Positions 10,288 to 21,110 of a stretch of DNA of 64,000 nt are shown in pieces. The position numbers were made by a program, and so were the translations under genes. Location: contig NC_073746.1 in the NCBI RefSeq assembly GCF_029784135.1, forward strand, positions 251,476,494 through 251,540,493. Direction: 5' to 3'. A model generated the notes under the pieces. The model did not search any database. It had not been told where the DNA came from and saw only the letters and a list, made by a program, of their open reading frames with translations. Position 1 is the stretch's first letter. The number at the start of each line of letters is the position of its first letter. The stretch is from Toxorhynchites rutilus septentrionalis (lineage: Eukaryota > Arthropoda > Insecta > Diptera > Culicidae).

Positions 10288-10529
10288 TTTAACATCAAGG
10301 AATGTTTGGTGTTCCGCACGTTTTTCCTGTTCCAGAGATAGATAAGGGCTATCAGATTACCGACGCAACCGAAGATGTACGAAAGGGCTATGAGAATACG
10401 GCAGGGTTTCCCAATCGTGTGCTGCACTGTTTTCGCTAAACTTTCTACGGTGGAGTTCACACCATTACTCATATCTTCGGACAACACCATAAACTCGACC
10501 AGCGAGTTATTCAACGGGAAGTCGGACAT
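10288..10529 (-). CDS. Class A GPCR, first coding exon (prostanoid-receptor-like)
   Basis: The minus-strand frame from ATG at 10529 encodes about 80 residues: an extracellular N-terminus with two N-glycosylation sequons (N-N-S near the start, N-S-T about residue 25) and then the first transmembrane helix (I-L-I-A-L-S-Y-I-F-G-C-V-G-N-L-I-A-L-I-Y-L-W) with the G-N pair typical of rhodopsin-like receptors. An R-N-T-K-H-S-L-M-L-K segment begins intracellular loop 1. The frame then meets a splice donor (AAA|GTGAGT; GT at 10287-10286), so the rest lies in later exons, probably left of the window. The loop-1 R-N-x-K-H-x-L-M-L pattern recalls insect prostaglandin-E-receptor-like GPCRs; that subtype is inference. 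A GTG-initiated extension upstream is less likely than this ATG. Confidence 0.75.
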
Positions 10530-10990
10530 TTCCACAACCACAGAAAACCGGAACCGTCACACGAAAAACACACCGAAAAGTAAACTCAAGGGGCGAACCC
10601 TTCTCCTGGAATGCACTTTTGCCCTTAGGCAATAACTTTTCGGTTGATATGATAAGCACACATTTTCATCCTTAACCGCTAATTTGCTCGGTGGGAGTTG
10701 AATATCCAATCGAGTAATCCTTTTGTGTCCGGCCGCCGCTCTCGTGGACTGCAATGGACCGCTCGGTTTGTCCTTAGGCCTCCACAGGGGATGCGTGCTC
10801 CTTCGCAAAACCGAACCGAACTCGCGTGCTTTCGAAACCAAACTAACCGCACCGCGGGAACGGCAAAAGAATTTTATCCACCCACCCTGCGAAATGAAGC
10901 GATGCGTCCATTAGATTGGAACGGTCAGCGATTGATGGCTACAATGATATTGATGATGTGGATGTGATGATGGTGATGATGATGACGGTC
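10530..10990 (-). promoter_or_regulatory. Putative 5' UTR/promoter region of the GPCR gene
   Basis: Upstream of the GPCR ATG on the minus strand the base composition becomes noticeably more GC-rich than in the surroundings. No clear TATA box or initiator was found, so the assignment rests on position and composition. A (GAT)-rich stretch lies at about 10945-10990. Confidence 0.35.
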
Positions 10991-12219
10991 GAACTTGGCG
11001 CTGTTCCAGAGTGCTGTGAGCAACGACGATAAACAAAACAGAAGTGAAGTATATCGTTTAATTGTTTTATTGATCATTTGTATTTAAATTAAATTGAAAT
11101 GTGATATTGTTCTATATATGTATTCTCACATCGTCACGATATAATTATTTATGATCAGATTTATGAGGTTATTGAAATGACTACAGATTTCGAGGAGTGA
11201 ATTTCGAGCTGAAATAGTTCGAACTACTAATGTTTCGAACAACAAAAACTCGTACAAGAAGAATGGATGGTCACTTGTAATTCGGTGCCACTCGCCCAAG
11301 ACAGTCACGGAGAGCAACTACGAATACAGTTCACCCAAATTCGTGATCAAAATTGAAGAGCAAACGCGCAGCTATCCAAGGAATTATAATTACGGTCAAT
11401 TTATGTCTGACAATGGAACCGGTCAAATTTTACATGATCTGAAAGACGAATCTCAAGCGCTCAGCGTGAACGAACCGTAACGGAAACATGACGTTAATAT
11501 TGTCATCCATGTGATTTGATGACAATGTTACGATAATTTTAAAATAACATAATTTCAATATTGGTATGACAGTTAAGTGTCTCAGTGGCAACCTAACACA
11601 TGCAGATTCTTCCATTTTTCTCTTATTTGGTACCATCAGCAGAACTCATTTTGTTGTACAGTCGTTGTAGACCTAGAACGACTATGATCCACCATAATGA
11701 CGGAAAGTAAATTGAAGAGAAGAGTGGTTCCGTAGTAGTTGAGATTGAGCTTGATAATTAATGTTTCTTAAACCTTCTTTGCATGATTTTTTCTTTATTG
11801 GTGAAATAAATCAAGGTCCAGACTCGATCAACTTAAAGTGAATTTGTTCTTTTATATAGTTTTTGGACATTCAACCATTATGCAAAGAAGGGTTAGGAAC
11901 AGTGAGCATTCTGTCCTAGCCATCAGTCGGAGTTCTGTCATAACGAACCAAGCGCCATTTTTTTAAATTCAGTTATTTACATCTAAGACAAGATGAGACA
12001 ACTGGCTTCTTACTCTTCTTCGCCGTACAAAAACGAAGCCATGACATGAAGATACTAGAGTTGCCAAATATTATAAAATTTCGGATTCTTTTAATTTCTG
12101 TTTTTATGAATCGTAACATTTGGTTGGTGCGAATTTAATGATTTTTCATATTTTCTCAAAAATGCAATCACAAAAATATGTTTAAAAGGATAAAATAAGT
12201 CTTTTAAATACCCATATCT
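10991..12219. other. Intergenic, mostly unassigned
   Basis: Contains at about 11935-11990 the phrase 'acgaaccaagcgccattttt' followed by 'cagttatttacatc', which recurs at about 19438-19485. Nothing else was recognised. Confidence 0.4.
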
Positions 12220-12229
12220 ATAATATAAT

Positions 12230-12640
12230 AATGATATCCATAACAACTCGTCCAAGAAAGCTGGGAAATCTTTTATCGTTGATTCGTGCAAAACAACGGC
12301 GCTCAACTGACCGTAGTACCGAATGCTTCGCATACAGCCGATACACAAGAACATCTTGTTGGATTGATGGACTTGCTATCAAAGCGGCGGGAAGAATGTT
12401 CAGCCCAGAAATTGATGGACAGTGAAGCAGCATCGACATTATATCAAATTTCAGCTTCATCTAATTTTAGTGATAATGTGAATGACATGAATATTGAATT
12501 CGACTATGAGTACACCGTCGATGGAGCGAAAACTTTCCTCGACAGGACAGAACAAAAATCGTTGTTTCATATAGGTCATCATCAAAATAAGCCAGCGGGA
12601 AAGAAAATGTCAGCAGTGTAACAATTGGTTGTCAGCAAAA
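12230..12640 (+). other. Unrecognised open frame (about 111 aa)
   Basis: A frame at 12286-12621 is longer than chance neighbours and contains an acidic stretch near the end (D-N-V-N-D-M-N-I-E-F-D-Y-E-Y). It lies between two phrases (11935 and 12730) that both belong to the repeat seen at 19430-19760, so it may be the interior of that repeat. I do not recognise the protein. Confidence 0.3.
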
Positions 12641-12719
12641 CACATTCTGGATGGTATCAACCATCTCTTTTTTCATATTTACGAGCTAGAGCTAACAACT
12701 CTCCCATCTGCATAGTGAA

Positions 12720-12965
12720 TGACGAGACTTTCCATTCTTATTGGCAACACTGAAAAATCGGCTTTGTTTACAAAATTGTCTTAGATTTACATCACTGGAT
12801 ACATAATCTAGAGACTACAAAATTACCGTGTCAGTCGGACGGTTGAAAACAGATCCAGAATATAAATTCTATATAGCAGGTTGTAAAAATAACAAAATTG
12901 CATCCGAACAGAGCGAACCAGAAACCAACAACATGGTGTTGGAGGATACTGGTCGTTTTCATTTG
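12720..12965 (+). repeat. Dispersed repeat related to 19470-19640
   Basis: Shared order: 'acatcact..gat', 'aaaattaccgtgtca', 'cggttgaaaac/cagttgacaac', 'gtagcaggctgtaaa/atagcaggttgtaaa', 'gaaaccaacaa/aaaaaccaacag' and 'gaggata'. Both copies keep a possible K-x-x-x-x-A-G-C-K coding stretch, hinting at a former gene inside the repeat. The family was not recognised. Confidence 0.5.
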
Positions 12966-13029
12966 TATTTAAAAATTAAGTGTGCATAGTGTATTCTAAA
13001 TCATTTTGTTTTCATTAATTTAGATGCTA

Positions 13030-13860
13030 CAGTATACTCTTCCTTACTCGATGTTCTGTAACTGTATATTTGCCCTAACTCGATGACTTTCATGGAACTT
13101 TTGATTTTACAAACATTTTTCTATCCATAACTCGATGGTTCCCTTACTCGATTCATTTTTCCTTGGATTCTCACCTTCCTAATTCGATTGATTTTCGCGT
13201 ACTTGTTTTTGTGCGTTTCTAACTGTCATTTAAATTGCTCTTGAAAGTGAAGACGAAGTGTTTGGTGATCAAGGAATTTCTCTTCAAGTATGGAAAACCA
13301 CGAAAAACCTTTCAAACGAACTATTAAAACGTTAACCATTGCGCAACGTTTGAGTACGGTATCAACACTATTCAAGCTGAAGAAAAAATGGCATCGAAAG
13401 AGAAAATTAAATCTAGACAAAAAGCTGAAGCGGTGTTGGACCTTTTTGTATATCAAGCCAAAGAGAATAATTTACCTCTCTTAGGTTCTATTCTATTGCC
13501 CAAAAACTGGGAATTCTCAACTTCAGAGGGAGTTCTGGATTGCTGAGTAAATTTATGAAACGGACACATATGATATTTCGGAAGCTATGTGGCGAGACAT
13601 CCAGTGTAGATCTCAGTGTAACGGACAACTGTATTTCACAAACCCTACCCGATATAATCGCTGAGTACGATGCACGTGACATCTACAATGCAAACGAAAC
13701 ATTTGCATTTCGATTAGAAACTTCCCTGGGAGGAAAATATTTAATACAACGTTTGACAGTCATGTGTGCAACCAACATGGACGGAAGCGATAAACTATCG
13801 ATGCTGGTCATTGGAAAGCGCAGGTGTATGGCACGATTCTCGCTATCTCACTCTATCTAC
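13030..13860 (+). pseudogene. Tigger/pogo-type transposase relic
   Basis: A TA followed by CAGTATACTC (13028-13039) resembles a pogo-superfamily end, and ACTCGAT phrases recur through 13160. Coding remnants follow: a basic N-terminal stretch at 13290-13480, and at 13540-13840 a DDE_1-like block containing Y-D-A-R-D-I-Y-N-A-N-E-T and then L-T-V-M-C-A-T-N-M-D-G-S-D-K-L-x-x-L-V-I-G-K. In Tigger-type transposases the I-Y-N-A-D-E-T aspartate is catalytic; here it reads N. Frames are broken between blocks and the C-terminal half is missing, so it is inactive. The right end was not found. Confidence 0.75.
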
Positions 13861-13964
13861 CATCACCGCCTATCTCACTATCCCTTTGCTGTAAAAGTTC
13901 ACCATCGACATTACGATATGTCAGATGGTGGTAAATTGGTAATTCGCGATGACAATGGCATGGG

Positions 13965-14160
13965 GTCGACGTTTGGTGGCGACTTCGAATTAGGGCCATA
14001 ATTTGGGCCCCAAACTCGTTAGTATAATCTCTATCAGATAAGAAGACACGAAGCCGGTTTTTAAATTTTAAAATTTGAATGAACATTTTCACATCATGTT
14101 ATTTAATTACTTGAAACATGTATTACTGACTTTCATTCAACCATATCTTCTCTCAGAGTT
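13965..14160. repeat. Dispersed repeat, copy 2
   Basis: Resembles 2576-2825 through the same series of phrases starting 'gtcgacgtttggtggcga'. It directly follows the Tigger-like relic. Confidence 0.5.
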
Positions 14161-14255
14161 TAAAGTCTCTTTAATTCAATACCGTTTCCGTTCAACCATA
14201 TGGCCATAAAATGTTTTTAATTTAAATAGAATACTAATTTGATATGGAAAAGCTC

Positions 14256-14410
14256 TTCTTCTTCTTTTCTCTATTATAGTGACTTTCAACACATTTCGGC
14301 TGGTTCGTCACTTTTACTTCCATTTTTGGAAGAATGTCGGGAGTGAGAATTGAACTCATGATCTCTGCGTGAGAGGTATGGATGTTACCACTACGCCAGA
14401 TCGCCTCCAC
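14256..14410 (-). mobile_element. tRNA-derived SINE (second family)
   Basis: On the minus strand it begins ggcgatctggcgtagtggta (box A type) and about 40 nt later has gagttcaattctcactccc (box B type). A unique part of about 70 nt follows, then a GAAGAAGAAG tail at its 3' end (14256-14266 on the plus strand). The head is not a functional tRNA. It differs from the SINEs at 3.2 and 18.1 kb. Confidence 0.75.
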
Positions 14411-15658
14411 ATATGGAAAAGCTAATTTTCATTCATAATTTTAATTTTGAAAACGTTCATTCCAACTGAAAATCAGCTATTCTTTGACGCTCCCCTAAAT
14501 TAGTAAACGAAGCTCAATGCCGTCAACGCGAATCGCTGTTTTGAAGAAAACAAATACTTTTGACGTTTGAGATGTTGGCACCAAAAACATGGCGGGTGTC
14601 ATACAGCTGGGAAAGAGTAAAAACCCACGATGTTTCAAAAAGAAGAAGTCATTACCAGTGATATACGAGAGCAACACCAGGGCCTAGATGACCTCAACAT
14701 CTATTGAGAAATGGATTATGCAACTTCACGAATTTTTTTTCAAAGAATATAGAAATGTATTTGATTCGGGAATCAAATACCTTTCGCGCACCCAAAATCT
14801 CTCCAACCAAAGCACAAATCGATAAGTTTAATTTTCTTTTCACCTACTTCCTTAGTTTAGCCGCTGGACTTAGACAATCAAGAACCGCAAAAGGACTATC
14901 GCCATGAGTAAGTAAAACAAAGACTGCAAGAAATGGAGGATACGAAGTTTTTTTTTCTCCTTTTTGACCTTCATGTTTTTCAGCACCTCAAATGCACTCT
15001 AGAACCCTCCAAATATATCTGTATTGGATGCAATTGAAATACTTTCAATCTTGAATCAATAAGGTTGATTCTGAGACTATTCAAAAATGCTTCAAGAAAG
15101 CCAGATTTTCCTTTGATGATGATGATGATATTCTGCGGGCAGAATTAAGGCTTCGTAAGCTAGGTACTGTCGACAGTACAATACCGTTCGATTGCTCAAC
15201 GTCCTTTAATGTACATTGCGAAATTGACCAAAACATTATTTGCTGTGATGTGTAGTTGGAATAGTAGACCTATCGTATTGGAGGAGATTCAGGAAGGTTC
15301 GGATGATTATTTTATAATTACACCTTCGAATGCTAATTCGAACCTGAAGAATATATCCGAAATATTGCCATCAACTGAAAATGTTTGGTGCTAGAAGGGG
15401 TTTTCATTGAGCATTCGAAATTATTTTGATACGATATTCCTGCTGTACGCGTAACTTTCCAAATCTGAATAATGTGGCATGTAGCTTACGAAATGCTTAA
15501 CCTAATGCAATCAATGACTCGAAATTTTCAACTGTGAACCGTGCGACTTGGCCCCCTCTGGCTTAACACCGACCAATTGTCATCGAAGTAGCAATCAGCT
15601 ATTCCGGGTACATCAGATAACAACGCTGGTTGTTAAGCAATCAAGCAAACAAATAGTA
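14411..15658. other. Intergenic, unassigned
   Basis: Only short frames and a (GAT)n stretch near 15112-15130. No recognised repeat or gene. Confidence 0.4.
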
Positions 15659-15660
15659 TA

Positions 15661-15885
15661 CAGTCGATGGGGTGAGAGTGGGTCATGAGGGTAAGATTGG
15701 GTTAAAAACAGAGAAAAACTTTGATGAATTATTAAACAATAACACAGTTAATTATTATAAATTGGAAGTAGTGAAAATGTGTCCCCTATTCAACGGTTCA
15801 CAGGTTTCGAAAATATTCGCAATATTAGTCAATCTCACCCAATCTCACACCCATGACCCATTCTCACTCCCATTGACGGTAACTG
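15661..15885. mobile_element. MITE with TA target site (Tc1/mariner or pogo type)
   Basis: A 225-bp element with long imperfect inverted arms: the left begins cagtcgatggggtgagagtg; the right, inverted, begins cagttaccgtcaatgggagt. The arms continue with 'ggtcatgagggtaagattgg' against 'ggtcatgggtgtgagattgg'. TA lies on both sides (15659-15660 and 15886-15887). Non-coding. Confidence 0.8.
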
Positions 15886-15887
15886 TA

Positions 15888-16134
15888 GAGACACGTTTAC
15901 CTTCAATTAAAGTCTCTTTAATTCAATACCATACCATACTATACTTTCAATTCGTTCCTTATAAGCACTTCGTGTAGTCAACACATTCGTACAAATAAAG
16001 CATTAAGTAAAGTTTCCCGAATTTTTTTTCGCGTTCCAGAAGATTCTCAATAGGTCCCATCACAGAAGAAGCTGGCGCAAAGAATTTTGCAGTTCCGTGG
16101 TGACCGGGACAGTATCATTCGGATGGGTCGAAGT
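15888..16134. other. Intergenic, unassigned
   Basis: No recognised feature. Confidence 0.4.
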
Positions 16135-16345
16135 GGGGGTCTTCGTAGCCTAATTGGTTACGTGTCCGCGAACGATCATGAGCTCTAAACTCAGGGCCCT
16201 TAATTGACCATGTTTGTGTGTTATTCTAACTACTACGACCACTCAACGATCACCATCTGATGGTGATCCCAGCCTCTCACTTCACATACGGTCTGCTGCA
16301 TCGATAATTGATGCTATTAATAACAGTACAATCAAAAACAACTGT
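16135..16345 (+). mobile_element. Possible tRNA-derived SINE (third family)
   Basis: Starts with a box A-like phrase (cgtagcctaattggttacg) but box B is degenerate (gagctctaaactcag). A conserved-looking body follows with 'gatcaccatctgatggtgat', a short perfect hairpin. No target duplication was identified. Confidence 0.45.
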
Positions 16346-16589
16346 GAACAATAGGAATGCTCATTGTTTTATTTACAACATGTTTATCGATTAGATAGAA
16401 ATACTCTCACACCTAAATGGCTACTGTGTAATATAGAACGTAATTATCGATTAGATAAAAAACGTACACGAATAAATTCGACTCTGTTACAGCTGAAGTG
16501 CTGAATGAGCCTAATAAAATAAACAGATGGGATAAAAAAAAGTGAACCACATAATGGAACCTATGATCGGCAGCTGCTTTGGAAAGTAC

Positions 16590-17275
16590 TGAGAAATAAG
16601 CATCGGATGGCGGTTTGTCACAAAATACAATTTGAAAAAAAATCATCAGGAGAATTCGTCTGCGAGAAGCTTACCTTCTTTTCACGTCAGCAAACAGTTA
16701 AACCGGACGCTGAAGCAGAACTTTATGGCCAGAGCTATCCTTCTGAAATTGTATCGCAGGATTGTAACGCAGTGCCAAGAATTCACTTATATTCACTCCA
16801 ACCAAGAAACATGCAAAAAAAGGTTTTTTTGGCAGCTTCGCGGGCAAATGTTCTGTAGTGCTACGGGTCAAGGAGCAAGTCCTCAGCAAGTTCAAAATTG
16901 GTTTTGCTGATAAATTTGAAAAATGAAACCTATGATTAAGCAAGGAATATGCAGCTGCTGAGGCAAGACCCGCGGTTTTTGTTACAGATCAGACTCTGAG
17001 TTCAAAGATTTATATTACGAAAGAGTGTCTGGGAAAACGCACACTACCGTACAAAAAACGTACTCATATCTGTGAAGTTTTGGTCAGCATTCACTACAGC
17101 AGGGTCACACTGGCATCGTGACTTCCTTCGCCGAAAAAGACCTCAACTCACTCAAGTTGTCCCTAATTTCGCGTAATCGAAAAATATTCGACTTTGCTAA
17201 ACGAAAACTAAGAAAAGGGGGTAAAGTTACAAGAGATGCTGCAGAGATGATGAGCTGGTGGAATAAAATGACCCT
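16590..17275 (+). pseudogene. DD37E transposase relic related to the 19.9-kb family
   Basis: Discontinuous reading matches the intact transposase at 19939-20949 across most of its length: N-R-T-L-K-Q-N-x-M-A-R-A (about 16700), F-A-D-K-F and K-Q-G-I-C-S-C (about 16900-16960), V-F-V-T-D-Q-T and Y-x-T-K-E-C-L-x-K-R-x-L-P (about 16975-17050), then A-K-R-K-L-R-K-G-G-K-V and W-W-N-K-M (about 17195-17270). At least four frame changes and stops break it. Terminal repeats were not located. Confidence 0.75.
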
Positions 17276-18140
17276 TCAGATTGACTCGTGATTTCATCAA
17301 AGCCAAATCGGCATATTTTTTGCTGAAAATATCCCCAGAAAGAGCCGATTTCTCGCCTTCCGATTCTAACTGAATAAAGCTTTATAAGCAAATCAACAGG
17401 ATTTTCTAGGATGAAAAAAACATCCCAAAATGAACGGGATTGGTTATTGCGATTAGTACCGACGGCTTTATTCATTCGGCCACGATAGCCACTGCTTTGG
17501 GCTAGTAGTCATACTCAATATAATATTTGCTCATGAAATGAGACAAATTTGGTGTTCAGACTGGTAAACTTCAATACAGTAGTTTGATATTAATTTTGAA
17601 CATTTGTTTTTTTCTGTTCTGTTCTTTCGTGCATAGTGGCAACGTTGTTCGCGAGATATGGGTTCTGATCGACCAGAACAGAAAAAATAGAAAATCCGTC
17701 GTTGAATTTGACCTTGATTTTTTTCCATCGACAGACAGGAAAACGATCCGGTTTGGGTTACATCTTTCTTAGCATCTAAACTGGTTATCGAATCATATGA
17801 CGCTTTGGTTGAATTATAAAAATATTCTTCTCCTCTTCACATCTTTTTTATTCGTCTTATTTGAAAATAGACTATATCGAGCCGCAATACCGACTCTAAC
17901 TACGAAATAACCACACTTTTCCCAAAAATGATGCCCCCTGTTTACAAACAAACTAACACCTACTCATTTGCTATCGTTCGATTCAATAGCAAAAGTGACG
18001 GAGGATCAAAAGCAGCCAGTTGGAGCGTGGCTCCCCCCAAACAGACCCTCCAGCTATGCTGGGAACCTGTTGCTTCAAAATATAACCGCGGGTAGTATGT
18101 ATCTACATTACAGGTCAAAAGTATTCAATAATAGAGTGCA
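17276..18140. other. Intergenic, unassigned
   Basis: Short frames only. A small inverted pair ('tctgttctgttc' near 17612 and 'gaccagaacagaaaaa' near 17672) was noted but has no evident element ends. Confidence 0.35.
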
Positions 18141-18142
18141 TT

Positions 18143-18425
18143 TGCTTCTTCTTACTCTTTCTGGATGGCAGTAACGTTTTGCCTTCTCAACGTAGGTTAC
18201 TTGCGTCATTTATATTCGTTGTACTTAGTTGCGATTTCTATGCCGAAAAACACGCCTTGAATATATTCTGGAGTGCCAAGCTCTAGATAACGCGTGACCA
18301 CAGTGCAAGTCCGAAGAAATTTCTTTGATGAAAAATCACCCGATCAGAACGGGAATCGAACCCGAACCCCCGGCATGATAATGTGTGACGCTGACCACTC
18401 ACGAGCACTGTATCTCATGCTCATA
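18143..18425 (-). mobile_element. tRNA-derived SINE (copy 2, nearly full length)
   Basis: On the minus strand it carries the same head as the 3.2-kb copy (box A near 18410, box B ggttcgattcccg near 18360). The body continues with 'tcaaagaaatttcttcgg', 'cttgcactgtggtcacgcg', 'aatgacgcaagtaacctacg' and 'ttgagaaggcaaaacgttac', and ends in a GAAGAAG-type tail. The body resembles SINEs abundant in culicine mosquitoes. It shows what the 3.2-kb copy has lost. Confidence 0.8.
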
Positions 18426-19425
18426 AGAAAAATGACCTTGTTATATTGAAACTGAGTTCATTCATATTTTTCAAAAATGCAAACGAAACATATTGTTATT
18501 TGATTTGAGAGAACCTAAGTGTCGAATACTTATGCCCATCAGTGTAGCCCCATGCCGCCCCCGATGCTGTCGGGTACTCGTACAGACGTAGCGAAGAAAG
18601 AAATTTGCGCCGCAAGGATATTTGTGTGACTGACTGGAACAGGGGCGGATGAAGCGGGATATGTTCGCGGCTCTGTGTGGGCGGTAAATGGTTGCTCAAT
18701 GGGTGATAAATAGAGGCGACGATTGTAGAACGAACAAGGTTTCGTTACTTCCACTGTCTTTGTTGTTCGATCGGTCGGATGACTGATTATCTCTTATCAT
18801 ACCAACTTCAGAATTGTTGACCTGGATACTCTTCATTGAGTGAATTAACTCCGAAAATAGTTTTGTTCAATGCAACGATGAAAGGAAATTACTTTTTCAC
18901 TACATTGTGCGTCCTCAAAATATTTTGAACACTCGTCTCGAAGTGTTTGATATGTTATGCACTCAACAATAAAAAGAGGAGCAAAGATGCAGATTTTTCA
19001 GCGATTTTTGAGCGATGCTATTTCGTTATAAGACATGGCATGAAGATAAAATATAAATCAGTTTGAAGCTACAATGTATTTGTGTTGGAATATCGTTTTT
19101 ACATATTTCAAATTTGATCTTGAAGAGGTCTTCTCTAAATGTATCGCATAATGATACACATTGCGAACATATCAGAATTTTAATCACCTCCAAAAATGTG
19201 GTCGTCTTGGGTGCTTTCATCACAATAAGTTTAAGTTGCAGGATTTATGTTAGAGGATGATAATGGTAAATTCTTTATATTCCTCCAATTTCGTCGATTG
19301 AGATTACGACAACAAATTAGAACTTCAGTTGCATTATGTTGAGAGAGCATTATTATATATTGCTTTCTGGAAAGGTGTCAATATTAGGTACAATTTAAAT
19401 GTTGAATATTGTGAAGAATATTTGG
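18426..19425. other. Intergenic, unassigned
   Basis: Includes a relatively GC-rich patch at 18540-18680 with overlapping minus-strand frames but no recognisable motif. No repeat ends were seen. Confidence 0.35.
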
Positions 19426-19429
19426 TCGG

Positions 19430-19814
19430 GGTTTTGCCAAAACGAACCAAGCCCCATTTTTTTTCAAAATTGAGTTACTTACATCACTCGATGTAGAAAA
19501 TGATAATCTATCGACTATAAAATTACCGTGTCATTTGAACAGTTGACAACGCCTCCAAAACAAAAATTCTGTGTAGCAGGCTGTAAAGCAAAAGTGGGTG
19601 AACCAAAAACCAACAGCATTGCATCGGAGGATAGTGATCGTTTGTTCCAAAAAGGCAGTATTTCCTATTTATCCGAATCTTTAACAGATTTTTCTGTTTC
19701 GAACAGCTATTGGAAACAGTTGTCCTCGGGATCTGGTAAGTATGGCAGATTGATTGATTTCTAGCCCCAATAATAATGCCTCAATCACCCTTTTGTTATT
19801 CTTTCAAAGTAGTA
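19430..19814 (+). repeat. Unidentified repeat with open frame, interrupted at 19815
   Basis: Carries a 78-residue frame (19528-19764) with K-F-C-V-A-G-C-K near the start, shared in part with 12820-12960. From about 19745 ('gattgatttctagccccaat', 'aataat', 'attctttcaaagta') it matches 28603-28696. The match resumes after the DD37E element at 21111. The repeat is the host into which that element jumped. Confidence 0.6.
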
Positions 19815-21110
19815 AAGTCTGCTTCATTTAATATTGGAACACAAACAATTGCGTGTAGTTCAGTCATTTATTAACGAATTCATAATTTGTTTTTCATACA
19901 AATGTAGCATTTTCTTTACTCTTTCATAAAAAAAAAAATTATTCATTGCTGTTTCGAAGAAATTCTCGTACTTTTCCCGTAATACGGCACATTAGGCGGC
20001 GCACACCCTTTTCGTCCACCGTTTTGGCGATTTGATTCCACCAGTTCTTCATTTGAGTCATGTTCCTAACAAGTTTTCCCTTTGCCTTAAGCCTCCGCTT
20101 CGTGATTGCCCAGTATTTCTCTATCGGCCGGAACTGGGGGCAGTTTGGGGGGTTGAGGTCCTTCGGTATTACGCTGACCCCGTTCGTTGCGTACCATTCC
20201 ATAACCGTTTTGCTGTAATGGCAGCTTGCGAGGTCCGGCCAAAACATTACTGGACGGTCGTGGGCACGAATAAACGGCAGAATCCGTTTCTGTAGGCACT
20301 CTTTTTTGTAGACTTCTGATGTCATTGTCTTGTCAGTGAGAAAGACTTTGGTTTTCTGTCCACAACTGCATATCCCCTGCCAAATCATGTACTTGCGGGC
20401 GAATTTATCCGCAAACACGAACTTAAATTTTGCAGGTACATCCCCCCGAGCCGTCGCCAAATAAAATTTTTGACCTGGGATTTGCCCAAAGTCCGCCTTC
20501 ACGTAGGTCTCATCGTCCATCAGAATACATCCGTCGAACTTGGTCAGCACTTGGTCGTACAGCTTTCGAGCACGGATTCTGGCTACATTGTTCTGCTTCA
20601 GCGTCCGATTTGGCTGTTTGCTGGCTCGGAATGACCTTATTCCTTCCCGGAGACGAATTCGTCGCACCGTACTGTGAGCGGCCTGGAACTTATTGGCCAA
20701 ATCGCGGTCTGAAAGATTGGGATTCCTCTTGACGGCCTTGATGACTTTCCCACGCAGTTTCCGGTCGACAGTTCCACTCCGACGCTTCGAATGCGGCTTC
20801 CGAGCCGTCGTCAATGTTTCCTTGTACTGCTTGATAACACGCCATACGGTATTTCTGGGCATTTTAAGCTGTTTAGCTAGCTTAGATGCCGACAACAATG
20901 GATTTTCAAGAAAACTGTGCACAATTTTATCTCTCCGTTTGGCTTCCATGGCGGTTGTTTACAAAATGCTATCGTTTGGTGTTATGACATAAATACATGG
21001 TGAAAGGAAATGAATTTCCCGACACGTGGGTGAAAAAAGATTCCAAATCCGTCCACTAGAGCGCCACAATGAGCAAAAGAATTTGTTCCAATATTGAATG
21101 AAGCAGACTT
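19815..21110 (-). mobile_element. Intact DD37E Tc1/mariner element (second family)
   Basis: A 1,296-bp element with inverted ends of about 27 bp differing at one position (aagtctgcttcatttaatat at the left). TA duplicates lie at 19813-19814 and 21111-21112. It carries one uninterrupted transposase gene on the minus strand. The flanks rejoin to give a sequence like 28680-28700, which has TA but no element, so the empty site is visible. Ends, target duplication and gene are all intact, so this is the best candidate in the window for a recently or still mobile autonomous copy. Confidence 0.93.
19939..20949 (-). CDS. Tc1/mariner DD37E transposase, full length
   Basis: 336 residues, uninterrupted, with ATG at 20949. 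Residues 1-110 form two helix-turn-helix DNA-binding segments (R-x-T-V-W-R-V-I and D-R-D-L-A-N-K-F ... T-V-R-R-I-R). The catalytic core has the three acidic positions: D in the M-D-D-E-T-Y block, D in W-P-D-L-A-S-C-H-Y, and E in R-P-I-E-K-Y-W. Counting gives exactly 37 residues between the second and third, defining DD37E. The enzyme would cut at the inverted ends and insert at TA in the nucleus. It is only moderately similar to the other DD37E family here. Nothing in the frame suggests decay. Confidence 0.93.
   Translation of the reverse strand: MEAKRRDKIVHSFLENPLLSASKLAKQLKMPRNTVWRVIKQYKETLTTARKPHSKRRSGTVDRKLRGKVIKAVKRNPNLSDRDLANKFQAAHSTVRRIRLREGIRSFRASKQPNRTLKQNNVARIRARKLYDQVLTKFDGCILMDDETYVKADFGQIPGQKFYLATARGDVPAKFKFVFADKFARKYMIWQGICSCGQKTKVFLTDKTMTSEVYKKECLQKRILPFIRAHDRPVMFWPDLASCHYSKTVMEWYATNGVSVIPKDLNPPNCPQFRPIEKYWAITKRRLKAKGKLVRNMTQMKNWWNQIAKTVDEKGVRRLMCRITGKVREFLRNSNE

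Noticed and set aside
13540..14001. 153-residue plus-strand frame as a host gene
   Set aside because: Its first 100 residues match the Tigger/pogo DDE_1 region, with the catalytic Asp read as Asn, and the rest runs into an unrelated repeat.
16413..16646. 77-residue hydrophobic minus-strand frame
   Set aside because: AT-rich chance frame with no family match; neighbouring sequence is transposon relic.
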